Positions 1 to 8,522 of a stretch of DNA of 45,488 nucleotides are shown here, piece by piece. Numbering within the stretch: the first letter of the stretch is position 1; every line of letters begins with the position of its first letter. The notes beneath the pieces are model-generated. The model had not been told where the DNA came from. It did no database searches and saw only the letters and a list, made by a program, of their open reading frames with translations. This DNA comes from Cerioporus squamosus (lineage: Eukaryota > Basidiomycota > Agaricomycetes > Polyporales > Polyporaceae): NCBI GenBank assembly GCA_022592435.1, contig JABYQS010000247.1:1-45488 (forward strand), given 5' to 3'. The translations under genes and the position numbers were made by a program.

Positions 1-890
1 AGATCCGCCGTTGATCGGAAAGCGGAGAGGGAAGAGAGGAATGATAACATATAGAGACGACACGCACCCAAGTCAGTCAGGACGCACTCCTTGCAGAACA
101 TATGTCCCTTTCTGACACGCTACGGGGGTCGCGCGCGCGCTGCAAACACAGCGCACACGCGTCGAACCTGCGCATCGACTCGTGCCCTAGACGTTGCTGC
201 GTGGTTCGGTTCTTCGTGAGTAAGACGTGGAGGAGAACTGGGAACGTACGCGTTTCGTGCCATAGTCAAGCTTCTTGTACTCAGCGTATGAGAAGATCGA
301 GGACGCGGTGTTGTTCTTGCTGTGTTTTGTCATGGTCAGGCCAGGCTTAGAGAGTCAAGCGAGTATCGCAGCGCAAGTATAGTTGAGGAAAAGGAAGAGA
401 GAGATGGACGGACGGAGGCAGATGATGGTGTTGGAGGAGGGTGGCAATCAAGCGCCCAGCGCCACCACCGTGAACGTCGGCGAGCGTGGTTAAGTTGGAG
501 TACTGATGTACAGCGTATGTAGTACGTGATACCGTGGCACACAGGCTGAGGATGCACATGCACAACTGAGAACATCATATATTAGTTGCTACGCAAGCTA
601 CTGAGCGCGAGTGCACAGCGCAGTACAAAATACTTGGATATTACAGATGGTGCGGTCGGTGTCATCGCGGTGTCATACAAGTAGTAGTGCTAGTGATGTC
701 GTGCGTCCTGTGACAACAAACAACAATGCGAGCTAGGCAGGGTTCGGAAGAGATCGTGAAAATCGTTCAAGCAAGTAGTATGGCCAAAGCATAGAGCGAA
801 GAGAAAAGCAGAGAGGAAATGATACAGAGGAGAATCCAGGACTCCCGTTCCCTCACAGAGGGAACTGGTATACAATTAGTTTACAGTCAC
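1..890. other. Left-edge stretch without a recognisable gene
   Basis: Only short, low-complexity open frames are present on both strands, and none has a domain or a convincing exon chain. The stretch lies downstream of the 3' end of the septin-like gene at 925, so part of it is probably 3' UTR. The remainder is intergenic or belongs to a gene starting outside the window. Confidence 0.5.
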
Positions 891-924
891 CTATCTCGGA
901 TGCGCACCAAGAGATGTAGATGGG

Positions 925-2664
925 CTAGAAGCGCGCCGCAACGAAGAGCCCAAAACCAACTCCAGCGCAGAAGGCGCTGACGAGCGCAATCCCGAGGCCG
1001 AACGTGTAGCCGACGCTACGCCCGCCATTCTTCTTGCGCTCTCGCAGGGATGACGATCTGCTCGAGGTAGCCACGGCGGTCTGAAACCCCAACGATCGAG
1101 CAACACGCGTTCGAAGTGCCCCAAAAAGAGAGAACGAGAACGCCAGCAGTGACGGCAGGTGTAACGGGTCGAAAGATGTAGAAGCACACGGTGGTGCGAC
1201 GAGACTCTGCTGGTTCTCGAGCGAGGTAGGAATCGTGCCGCGTGATGCAATGGTTGACAGCGAGGAAAGCGGGGATGTGCGTCGCGGCGGGTCAGAGCGG
1301 CGCCGTCGCCGGAGATGGAGAGCGACCTCCTGAGACAACGAGCCTTCCCACTGCGCCTCCCAGGTCTCCTTGTCCCACCAGTCGTTGCTCGGCGACTTGG
1401 CCTTATTGGACGCATCTGGAACGCTGGGGGCTCTAGCCGTGCCCGCACTCCATTGCACACGCTCCACTGCCCGCTCAACCTCTCGCCAGCGGAGGAAGCG
1501 CGAGGCGGCTTCCAACCGAAGGGTGGCGAGAGTGCTTGGTGTCCGGAAGAGTCCCGTTCGGAGAGCGTCCACAGAATTCGGGCGGAAGGACGACAAATGT
1601 GACGCGGAGGTTCGGCGGGAAGGGCGGTCTGACGGTGTGGGCAGATTCGGACTCGACGTGGGTAGCAAGATGATGGGGATGTGAGGGCTCAGGGACTCGA
1701 TCAGGTTCTTCTCAATAGGTAACAGCGCAGCTATTTGTGACGAGTCAGCCTATGCTCGACGGAGCAGACGAGATCACTCACATGGAGTAGCAAGCAAGAT
1801 CAAAGCAGTGTACAAGGGAGAGCCAGGTGAAGCAAACAAGTGAGCGAGTGCGCCCGTTGGTGGATGGTCCTGGTTGATGATATTCGCCACTTCACGGAAC
1901 GGCGCGTGAATCACTGGCAGCACGCGATCCACTATGCTTTCGGCCTATGCGGACCGTGAGTAACTCTATAGTGGGAGGATGAAGATGCATACCTCGGAGT
2001 AGACATCGTATGGCGGAAGTTGGACGAGCTCGACGTTCCTCGCAGGCTCGACATGCTCAAGCCCATGCCTATCCCGATGTTCAACCCAGTGAGTGGACAC
2101 CCGCAGCACTGCTTTCCGCTTCCCCCGCGTCGCCACGGACTCCGCCCGATCCTCCTCCCACAAGCCGACCTCCACGACGTCTTCGTTGTCGTCGACCAGC
2201 TGAGACGCGATAGCGGTCAAGTCCGCACCTCTCGGCCCTAGCATCAACAACCGCACGTCGCCCAGCGTTTGGCCATACGGGGTGGGTCGTCTCGACGGGG
2301 ATGGCAGCGTAAGCGACGGGATGACCAAGCCGCTTGTGGAGTCGCCCAGCTCGCCTTCGACTTCGACTTCGGAGTGGCCTGGATGGGGCGGGGTGGTCGG
2401 GCCGGACGAGAAGAGGAAGGAGGAGCCGACAGAGGGAAAAGAAGACACCGAGTCGCCCGAGGGGCTGCCTGGCTCGGACTGGAACGCGCTGTGAGGGGAG
2501 TATGGGCGGAAGGGGGACTCGAGGTGGTCGTCGTGCGAGGTCCCAGCGGGGGCGTCGGAGAGGAGGGCCGTGTCGATGTGTCTCAAGCCACGTATTGTAG
2601 ATGCGCTGGTGCCAGGTTGATGCTCCTCTACGCTTTCCATATTGTCTGAGTGCATCGCGCTCAT
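925..2664 (-). CDS. Septin-like G-domain protein with C-terminal membrane helix (degenerate P-loop)
   Basis: Three exons join cleanly: 2664-1993, 1944-1782 and 1730-925, giving about 546 residues. Residues 1-110 are Ser/Pro-rich and disordered. A P-loop-NTPase-like core follows: a beta strand LLMLGPRG in the Walker A position, then HWVEHRDRHGLEHVEP, then hydrophobic strands (LYTALILLATP, IPIILLP) and a helix before a Ser/Arg-rich linker. A single hydrophobic helix rich in Gly and Ala (TFGLGIALVSAF) ends the protein, suggesting a tail anchor. The layout resembles septin-type G-domain proteins of mushrooms, but the GKS/T of the P-loop is replaced by GADLTA, so nucleotide binding is doubtful. 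The start at 2664 is the first Met of the long frame. An upstream exon at 2704-2892 ending in a GT is possible but could not be joined in frame. The septin label is inference from layout. The gene itself is well supported by three in-frame exon joins. It diverges from PIF1. Confidence 0.6.
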
Positions 2665-2949
2665 GAGTGTTCCCGACCTTCCCGCCTTGGAAATGCAGGA
2701 CCGTCATACCTTGGATAGGGCAAGCGGTATGATCGGGAGCACTTCGCGGGCTTGCTCGCCGTTCACTTTCCAGCTTCGCGATGGCCGCAGACCGTCAAGA
2801 GAGAACTGGGAATGTACTGGAGATGGTGGTGGTTGTAAGTAAGGAGAGTTCCCCAGCTTGTCCGGATCGAGTGATCTGCGCTGTATGAGCACGCCACTGA
2901 TATAGACACATATAATCTAATCTGATAAGATGGGAATCGTGCTTTACCA

Positions 2950-2957
2950 TCACGTGA
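2950..2957. promoter_or_regulatory. TCACGTGA palindrome upstream of PIF1
   Basis: This perfect 8-bp palindrome with an E-box core (CACGTG) lies 145 bp before the PIF1 start codon at 3095, in the interval shared with the divergent septin-like gene. The same octamer lies 147 bp before the UVDE start. It is a candidate bHLH (Cbf1/USF-type) site; use in this fungus is inferred. Confidence 0.4.
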
Positions 2958-3094
2958 GAAGACGCGCGGATGCATCTAGCGCCCGAACGCGACTCGGCAA
3001 TCCAGCCTTGTCCTGGTCCTCAACCACTCCGAACTTCGACTCTTGCTCTCGCGACCGCCGTAACGGCGCGTCGAGATCTTTCTTGGTATTTATA

Positions 3095-5502
3095 ATGGCG
3101 AAGGGCGCTGTACTAAACACGCGTACAAGTACGACGAACACGAAGAAGCGGAAGTCGACTGGTGGTTTGGACGCGTCGGGCAAAGAAGGTGCAGAGGGCA
3201 ACAAGCGCAGGAGAACGTTGGACGCCTTCTTCTCTCCTCAAGTTACGACACGGACCTCCGACAAGAACGACAAGACCACAGGGACTCGGGAACTCGTCTC
3301 ACTGAACGATGAGCAGGTCCGGGTGCTGCAGATGGTGGTGGATGAGGGAAAGAATGTCTTCTTCACCGGGGCGGCAGGTAAGCACTCCCCTGTTTTGTGT
3401 CATGGATTATGCGAGGCACATGGTATGCGTGAACTTGGTGCGCGCATGCATCTGCACTGTTCAACTGGAAGACCCGACCTCATGAATCCCCACCTGCTCG
3501 GGACGATGACCCGAAACAAGCAGCAGTGCTTAATTCTGTACCCAGATGTGGTTCGGACGTGCTCAACGCTCTTTCGACATACAGTGGGACATTCTCCGTG
3601 TATTGATTAGGCTAACCCGTGGTTGTACCAACAGGCTCCGGCAAGTCCTTGCTACTCCGAGCTATCATTGCTGCTCTTCGGAAGAAGTACTCCAAGAACA
3701 CATCAGTCGTCTCCGTGACAGCCAGTACTGGCATGGCTGCATCGAACATCGGCGGTGGGTCTCCAGTAAGACTAAGCATTGGGGATTCCACCTGATAGTA
3801 CCTGCAGGAATGACGATCCACTCCTGGGGTGCGGTCACGCCCGGCATGCACAATATCGACAGACAAATCAGCTGTATCAAGACGTGCAAGCCAGCATTCA
3901 AACGTTGGAAAGACACAAAGGTGCTCGTCATAGACGAAGGTGAGCTTGACCTCGGCTGGCTTTGCTTGCAAGTAGCTGACGTGTTGGATGTCAGTGTCCA
4001 TGGTCGACGGCCACCTCTTCGACACACTTGCGAAGCTGGCAGATCAGTTGCGTAACAAGAGGACAGATAAGTCCTTCGGTGGCATGCAGGTATGGGTCGA
4101 CGTAACTGTATGCTAATCAACTGAATAATTGAGAGGCCAGAACAGCTCGTCGTGACTGGGGATTTCTTCCAGCTACCGCCGGTCACCAAATCCGGGGAGG
4201 AGCCTTTCTTCGCCTTTGAGAGCGAGGCATGGAAGAAGTGTATCGATCACACCGTCACTCTCACCCAAGTGTACAGGCAGAAGGACACCCGTGCGTTATC
4301 TCTTCGTCGTTGTTGCTTGTAGCCTCAGGCTCATGGAGGCCAATTCAGAATTCGTCGAGCTTTTGAACGAGCTCCGTAAAGGGACCATCTCGTCGTCTGC
4401 ACAACAGACGTTCACGTCACTATCACGGCCCCTTCCTCCACTACCTTCAGGCATACTCCCGACTGAGCTCTACCCTCTACGTGCTCAAGTCGAGCGGGCC
4501 AACACAACGCGGCTTGCCGCTCTTCCAGGCTCGGTCTATGCGTACACAGCGCGCGACACAGGTACCCACCAGAAGGTGCTCGAGCAAATGGTGGTGCCTG
4601 CAAGACTGGCGTTCAAGGTTGACGCGCAAGTGATGCTCGTGAAGAACGTCGACGAGAAGCTAGTGAATGGAACCGTCGGACGTGTTCTGGGCTTCCACAC
4701 TATCGCGGCCTGCCAGGCGAGCGCAGGTGCTTCCTCTTCTCCAGAGAAGGACACAAAACCCTCAAGCAGTTCCACGCCCGCGAAGCCGAAGTCTGGTTTA
4801 GGATCTTCGTCGAGCTCACAAGACTCCGTAGCCAGCAGCTCAACGTCGAAGACGAACGGCGCAGTGCGGAACGTACAGATCGGACCCGACGGGCGGACGC
4901 CCATTGCGCTATGCGGGCAGACCCTCGCGGACAAGGAGAATGCCGTGCTCGCGACTAAGGTGGAGGCGGACGTCAAGCCTGTTACGCCGACGTCTGCCAA
5001 GGGCAAGGCGAAGGACGAGGAGCTCTACCCGCTCGTCGAGTTCCGGACTCAGCAGGGGACTGAAATCGTTCTCGTCGTCCGGGACGAGTTTCGCGTGGAG
5101 GATAACGAGGGGAAGCTCCTCGCACGTCGCGTTCAGGTACGTCTCCTTCTCTCATCAATCTTGTAGGTAGGTCGAACCTCACTTGGCTTGACGTGAATGC
5201 TGCGCAGCTCCCGCTGGTCCTTGCTTGGGCGATGTCGATACACAAGAGCCAAGGCCAGACGATCCAGCATGTCAAGATAGACCTGCGGAGCGTGTTCGAA
5301 AAGGGCCAGAGTTACGTCGCTCTGTCGCGTGCTGCGTCGCTAGACGGACTGCAAGTGCTGGGATTCGACCCAAAGAAGGTGAGTGGAACCCCTTCCTTGG
5401 TCAAGGTGGAATCTGATGGTGGTCCCCTCGTATTAGGTGAAGGCGCACCCGAAGGTGGTTGCGTGGAGCGCAACTTTGGAGAGTGCCGCCGCACTTGGGT
5501 GA
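3095..5502 (+). CDS. PIF1: PIF1 family ATP-dependent DNA helicase
   Basis: Eight exons (3095-3377, 3635-3754, 3808-3939, 3995-4089, 4146-4290, 4349-5136, 5208-5378, 5437-5502) give 599 residues. PIF1 enzymes are 5'-to-3' superfamily 1B helicases that unwind G-quadruplexes and act at telomeres, rDNA and mitochondrial DNA. Visible motifs in order: Q-like region LNDEQ, Walker A split by intron 1 (GAAG / SGKS), motif Ia TASTGMAA, Walker B VIDEVSM, motif [12 protein letters not shown], motif IV region [16 protein letters not shown], then motif [15 protein letters not shown] and YVALSRA. The N-terminus is basic ([15 protein letters not shown]) and looks nuclear, with a PIP-box-like segment. A Ser-rich insert of about 100 residues sits between NGTVGRV and the 2B-like region. 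An in-frame upstream ATG at 2930 would add 55 Arg-rich residues. Intron 1 (257 bp) is long for this genome. Confidence 0.93.
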
Positions 5503-5873
5503 TGGAAGACCGTGCGGACGAGAGATACACATACTGTAGATGCGCGAGTAATGCGTACATTATTTGTATTCTTAACAGAAGCATTCGTCCCAGATGGTGC
5601 GTTTCGCGGTGGTTATATGCTGCGCTCGGTGGCTCCGCTTCAACTCTGAAGCTGCACTCGTGAAATCGCAAAACGTCAACGGACAAGAATGAGAATGCAT
5701 TGGGAACAACGTGGCGAGAGAATATGATACACAGCATGTAGGTCAATACAGTATACAAGTACACGGGACTCGGCAATGTGGTATCCTACTAAAACCTGGG
5801 AAGAGACGTATGCATAGAGCAAAAAAAAACAGATCAAGCTGTCGCATGTAAGTCAGCTCAAGCAATCACAGCA
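5503..5873. other. Convergent intergenic stretch
   Basis: This lies between the 3' ends of PIF1 (+) and the conserved fungal protein (-). It holds no credible coding exon. A run of A residues at 5821-5829 and AT-richer sequence fit 3' UTR and polyadenylation sequence of the two genes. Confidence 0.5.
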
Positions 5874-6828
5874 CTACGAGCGACACCACGCACCACAAGA
5901 AGCCTGCAACATGGCGTCATGACATGCGGCCGCCGAAACGACCCCCGCAGCGACCATCCTCTCGAGGAGGTCTTTGACCCAATCCTGGCAGCCCCACCCG
6001 TCCTCCTCGTCCAGGACGGGGGTCATCCTCGCCAGGCTCTCGATCTCTCTGCGGCGAGCAAGGTCCATCGTGCCCAGCTCGAACCACCGCGCAGTCGCGA
6101 ACTCGGGCCCGGCGGTCTTCGTGAGCGCGCCGTAGTACCCGTAGTGCATCTCGACCTCCGCGCCCAGCGGGTCGGCGAGGCTCTCAAGCTGGACGTGGCG
6201 CCACGCTGCGGACGTCAGCGCGGGGTTGGGGCTGGTGCTGGTGCCCTGGCCGACGGGCCAGGCGATGCCCCAGCGGCAGGGGACGCGGGCGTGCGCGGGG
6301 TAGACGAGGAGGTAGACGGGGGAGTCGACGTCGTAGTCGTGTGCGAGCCAGTCGTCGGGGTCTGTAGAGCTCGTGAGAGCGCGAGAAGGTCGTGAGCTCT
6401 GAGTACTTCGACCATGCGTAGTACTAATGTATAAGCTGGTGGATCGTTGTTTGGTTTCTGACGGGATGAGTGTCAGCGGATGGCAGGGAACGAGTCGCGC
6501 TGAGCTTACAGGGTCTGAAAGAGCGTCAGAGGGACAATGACTGCTGACGTACGGCGGGGAGAGGAGGGGAGGAGGAGAGATAACAGGTTTTAAGTATGAG
6601 GGAGCGCGAGAGAGGCGGTTGCTGGAGCTCCGGCCCGCACCTGGCCCCATCCGGGTGGAAGGCCAGGAAGTGGTCTTCCCCAAATCTTCCCACATCCCGT
6701 GTCCCCACCTGCAGGCCATGGAATCGGTCCACACGAACGTCACTGGGCGGGATAGGATAGCAGAAGAAGTCCAATTGAGGTCCCGAGTGCCCAGAGGGCC
6801 GAGGCACAGTCTGTTGCGAGCTGGACAA
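5874..6828 (-). CDS. Conserved fungal protein with C-terminal CQDW motif, function unknown
   Basis: The two ends are clear. The N-terminal exon from 6828 reads MSSSQQTVPRPSGHSGP then DFFCYPIPPSDVRVDR. The main exon, from about 6450 down to the stop at 5874, carries DPDDWLAHDYDVDSP, VYLLVYPAHARVPCRWG, HYGYYGAL, RWFELGTMDLARRREIESL and GWGCQDWVKDLLERMV. The order 'compact strand-rich domain then Cys-Gln-Asp-Trp near the end' recalls small basidiomycete-specific protein families, but I cannot name the domain with certainty. The one or two introns between about 6645 and 6440 were not resolved. A donor after FHPDGA at about 6635 is likely. No signal peptide or TM helix is visible. Confidence 0.55.
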
Positions 6829-7208
6829 CGTACACAGTACTAGTCATTTTCGTGCAGATACGTCCGTCCGCAGCCTGACAATGGCTCATAGCCTGCGTGG
6901 CTCGTCTGGTAACAGCGAGAACATAGGATGATGCGGGCGGCGGTGGGCGTGTGTGCTGAATTCAGTGGTGGGCTCAGTTCGATCGCAAGTCAGAGACTGC
7001 CTCTGGCGAGGAATTACTTAGAATGAGTTGTCTTTCAAGCGGAAGGATTGTCGCCCTACCTGAGTCATGAGTTCGCAAAGTAGGACATGAACGACAGCAT
7101 CATTCAACTTGACTCTGAGGAGGAAGAGGGCAGCGTCGACGATGACATCTCAGGCAAAGGTTCGCTACGGAGCAGTAGCGCCCAAACAGCACTCTCCTAC
7201 CACCGACC
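6829..7208. promoter_or_regulatory. Shared upstream region of the CQDW protein (-) and MIC10 (+)
   Basis: About 380 bp separate two divergent start codons. No credible exon is present; the open frame starting at 7087 reads into the MIC10 leader in another frame and shows no homology. It presumably holds both promoters. No clear TATA box or named binding site was seen. Confidence 0.4.
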
Positions 7209-7786
7209 ATGTCGTCAACATCAAAGCCAACGTCGAGCGAGAACATCGTCGCGCAAAAGGTGCGTATTCTATCACAATGTAACAACTGTACTGAATGTAC
7301 CATTGATGACTTGCAGTTCGACCGCTGCTGTATGTGCCCTGGAGTTCCCCGACCTTTGCCATTGATGCTAACCTACTCCTTCGGCTCGTCGTGGACTTGC
7401 TAATGGAACTTGTCGGTCGTGCATTTAGTGGCGGATCTCATCGTGAAGTCGTGAGTAGTCCATTCATTGTGATCCGGCCGTTACTCTGGTCGCGTGCGAT
7501 GGAGCATTGGACTGACTTTCCTTGCTCTACAGCGGTGTCGGCTTCAGCGCGGGTGTCATCGCGTCCGTTATCCTCTTCCGTCGTGCGTATTCGTCTACTC
7601 TCAGCCCCCTAGACTCTCTTCTCAAGTTCAAGTTCTACACGCGCAGGACGCGCATGGCCCGTCGCACTCGGCACGGGCTTCGGTGCGGGCATGGCGTACG
7701 CTGACTGCGACCGCTCGTTCAACCCCGCGAGGATACCTGGTACACGCATTGTGCCCGCCTCTGAGCTCAAGAAGGAGTCGTCGTGA
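7209..7786 (+). CDS. MIC10: MICOS complex subunit MIC10
   Basis: Five small exons (7209-7259, 7317-7329, 7429-7450, 7533-7582, 7647-7786) give 91 residues, the usual size for this family. MIC10 is an inner-mitochondrial-membrane protein that forms a hairpin, oligomerises through glycine motifs and bends the membrane at cristae junctions. Both hallmark helices are visible: GVGFSAGVIASVILF, then after a short basic turn (RRRAWP) VALGTGFGAGMAYADC, with the conserved DCDRSFNP just behind. The N-terminus is short and Ser/Thr-rich, as expected for a protein without a cleaved presequence. Exon 2 is only 13 nt. All five junctions keep frame with GT...AG introns of 57, 99, 82 and 64 bp, which makes this structure firm. 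Confidence 0.93.
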
Positions 7787-8012
7787 GCCAGGGGCTCGAT
7801 GGCAGGTCGCGGCGATACACCCTCCTAGACGACGGACGAGGCACACGAGGCACTGGTGCGGAGGACGCAGACAGCAGAAGAGGGGTGGTGCAACATAGAC
7901 TGTCTGGCGGGTCATTCGAATGTATGTCTCGACATGTTTTCTCCTGCGCTCGAACTTCCTCGCTTCGCCATATCCTGCCCAGCCTGTTCCGAGGCGTATG
8001 CCCGACGCGAAG

Positions 8013-8297
8013 TTATGACGCGCTCGCAGACTCGTCAGCCTCCTCCACCGCCTTCCCTCCCGTTGTCAAGATCTTGGCCACCTTCTCATGGCCATGCTTC
8101 TCCATGTCTGTGGGCAGCGTGCGCCTGGGCTCGCCGAGAATCAAGCGTTTGTACAGGGACGACTGTGTCGTGCATGAGCTCATTTTGTTAGGCCGCACAG
8201 GTGAGTGAGAGCACGTACAGCTGGTCACGCCGATGATGGGCACCGTGAAGATGATGGTGCGCCATCGTTGCGCCTGCGGCGGCAGTTTCGAGCTCAT
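8013..8297 (-). CDS. Small single-TM protein, probably mitochondrial
   Basis: Two blocks look conserved. The N-terminus MSSKLPPQAQRWRTIIF runs into a hydrophobic helix (FTVPIIGVTS). Then YKRLILGEPRRTLP is followed by a short acidic/basic tail ending at 8013. The pattern (short N-terminus, one TM helix, basic matrix-side LYKRLILGE) resembles small fungal mitochondrial assembly factors, but I do not recognise the family with confidence. The middle, about 8150-8225, probably contains an intron. A donor at GGC/GTGACC with acceptor CACGACACAG removes 66 nt and keeps frame, but other donors are possible. The frame is also open without splicing (94 residues). It diverges from UVDE, 225 bp away. Confidence 0.5.
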   Translation of the reverse strand: MSSKLPPQAQRWRTIIFTVPIIGVTSCTCSHSPVRPNKMSSCTTQSSLYKRLILGEPRRTLPTDMEKHGHEKVAKILTTGGKAVEEADESASAS

Positions 8298-8374
8298 CGT
8301 CTCGGTCGACGTGCTCGTCTTGCGGCAGCGTGGCGGCGTCGGGAGGCCGCGGAGACGATGAGACGCCCGGTAGG

Positions 8375-8384
8375 GTCACGTGAC
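8375..8384. promoter_or_regulatory. GTCACGTGAC palindrome in the UVDE / small TM protein divergent promoter
   Basis: This 10-bp perfect palindrome has an E-box core. Its inner TCACGTGA lies 147 bp upstream of the UVDE start at 8523. It sits between two divergent genes and could serve both. The same octamer precedes PIF1 at nearly the same distance. Confidence 0.4.
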
Positions 8385-8522
8385 GGACGCGTCGCGCCTC
8401 CCGATCGTCTGCGGGCGGTGACGTCGGTGCGCTGCCCATCGAGGCCGCTGTCAGCATGGCGCATTTGTCTGCCGTCGCCCGACGAGGGGCGGAGGACGTG
8501 GCACAGCGAGCCCGCCTTGTGC

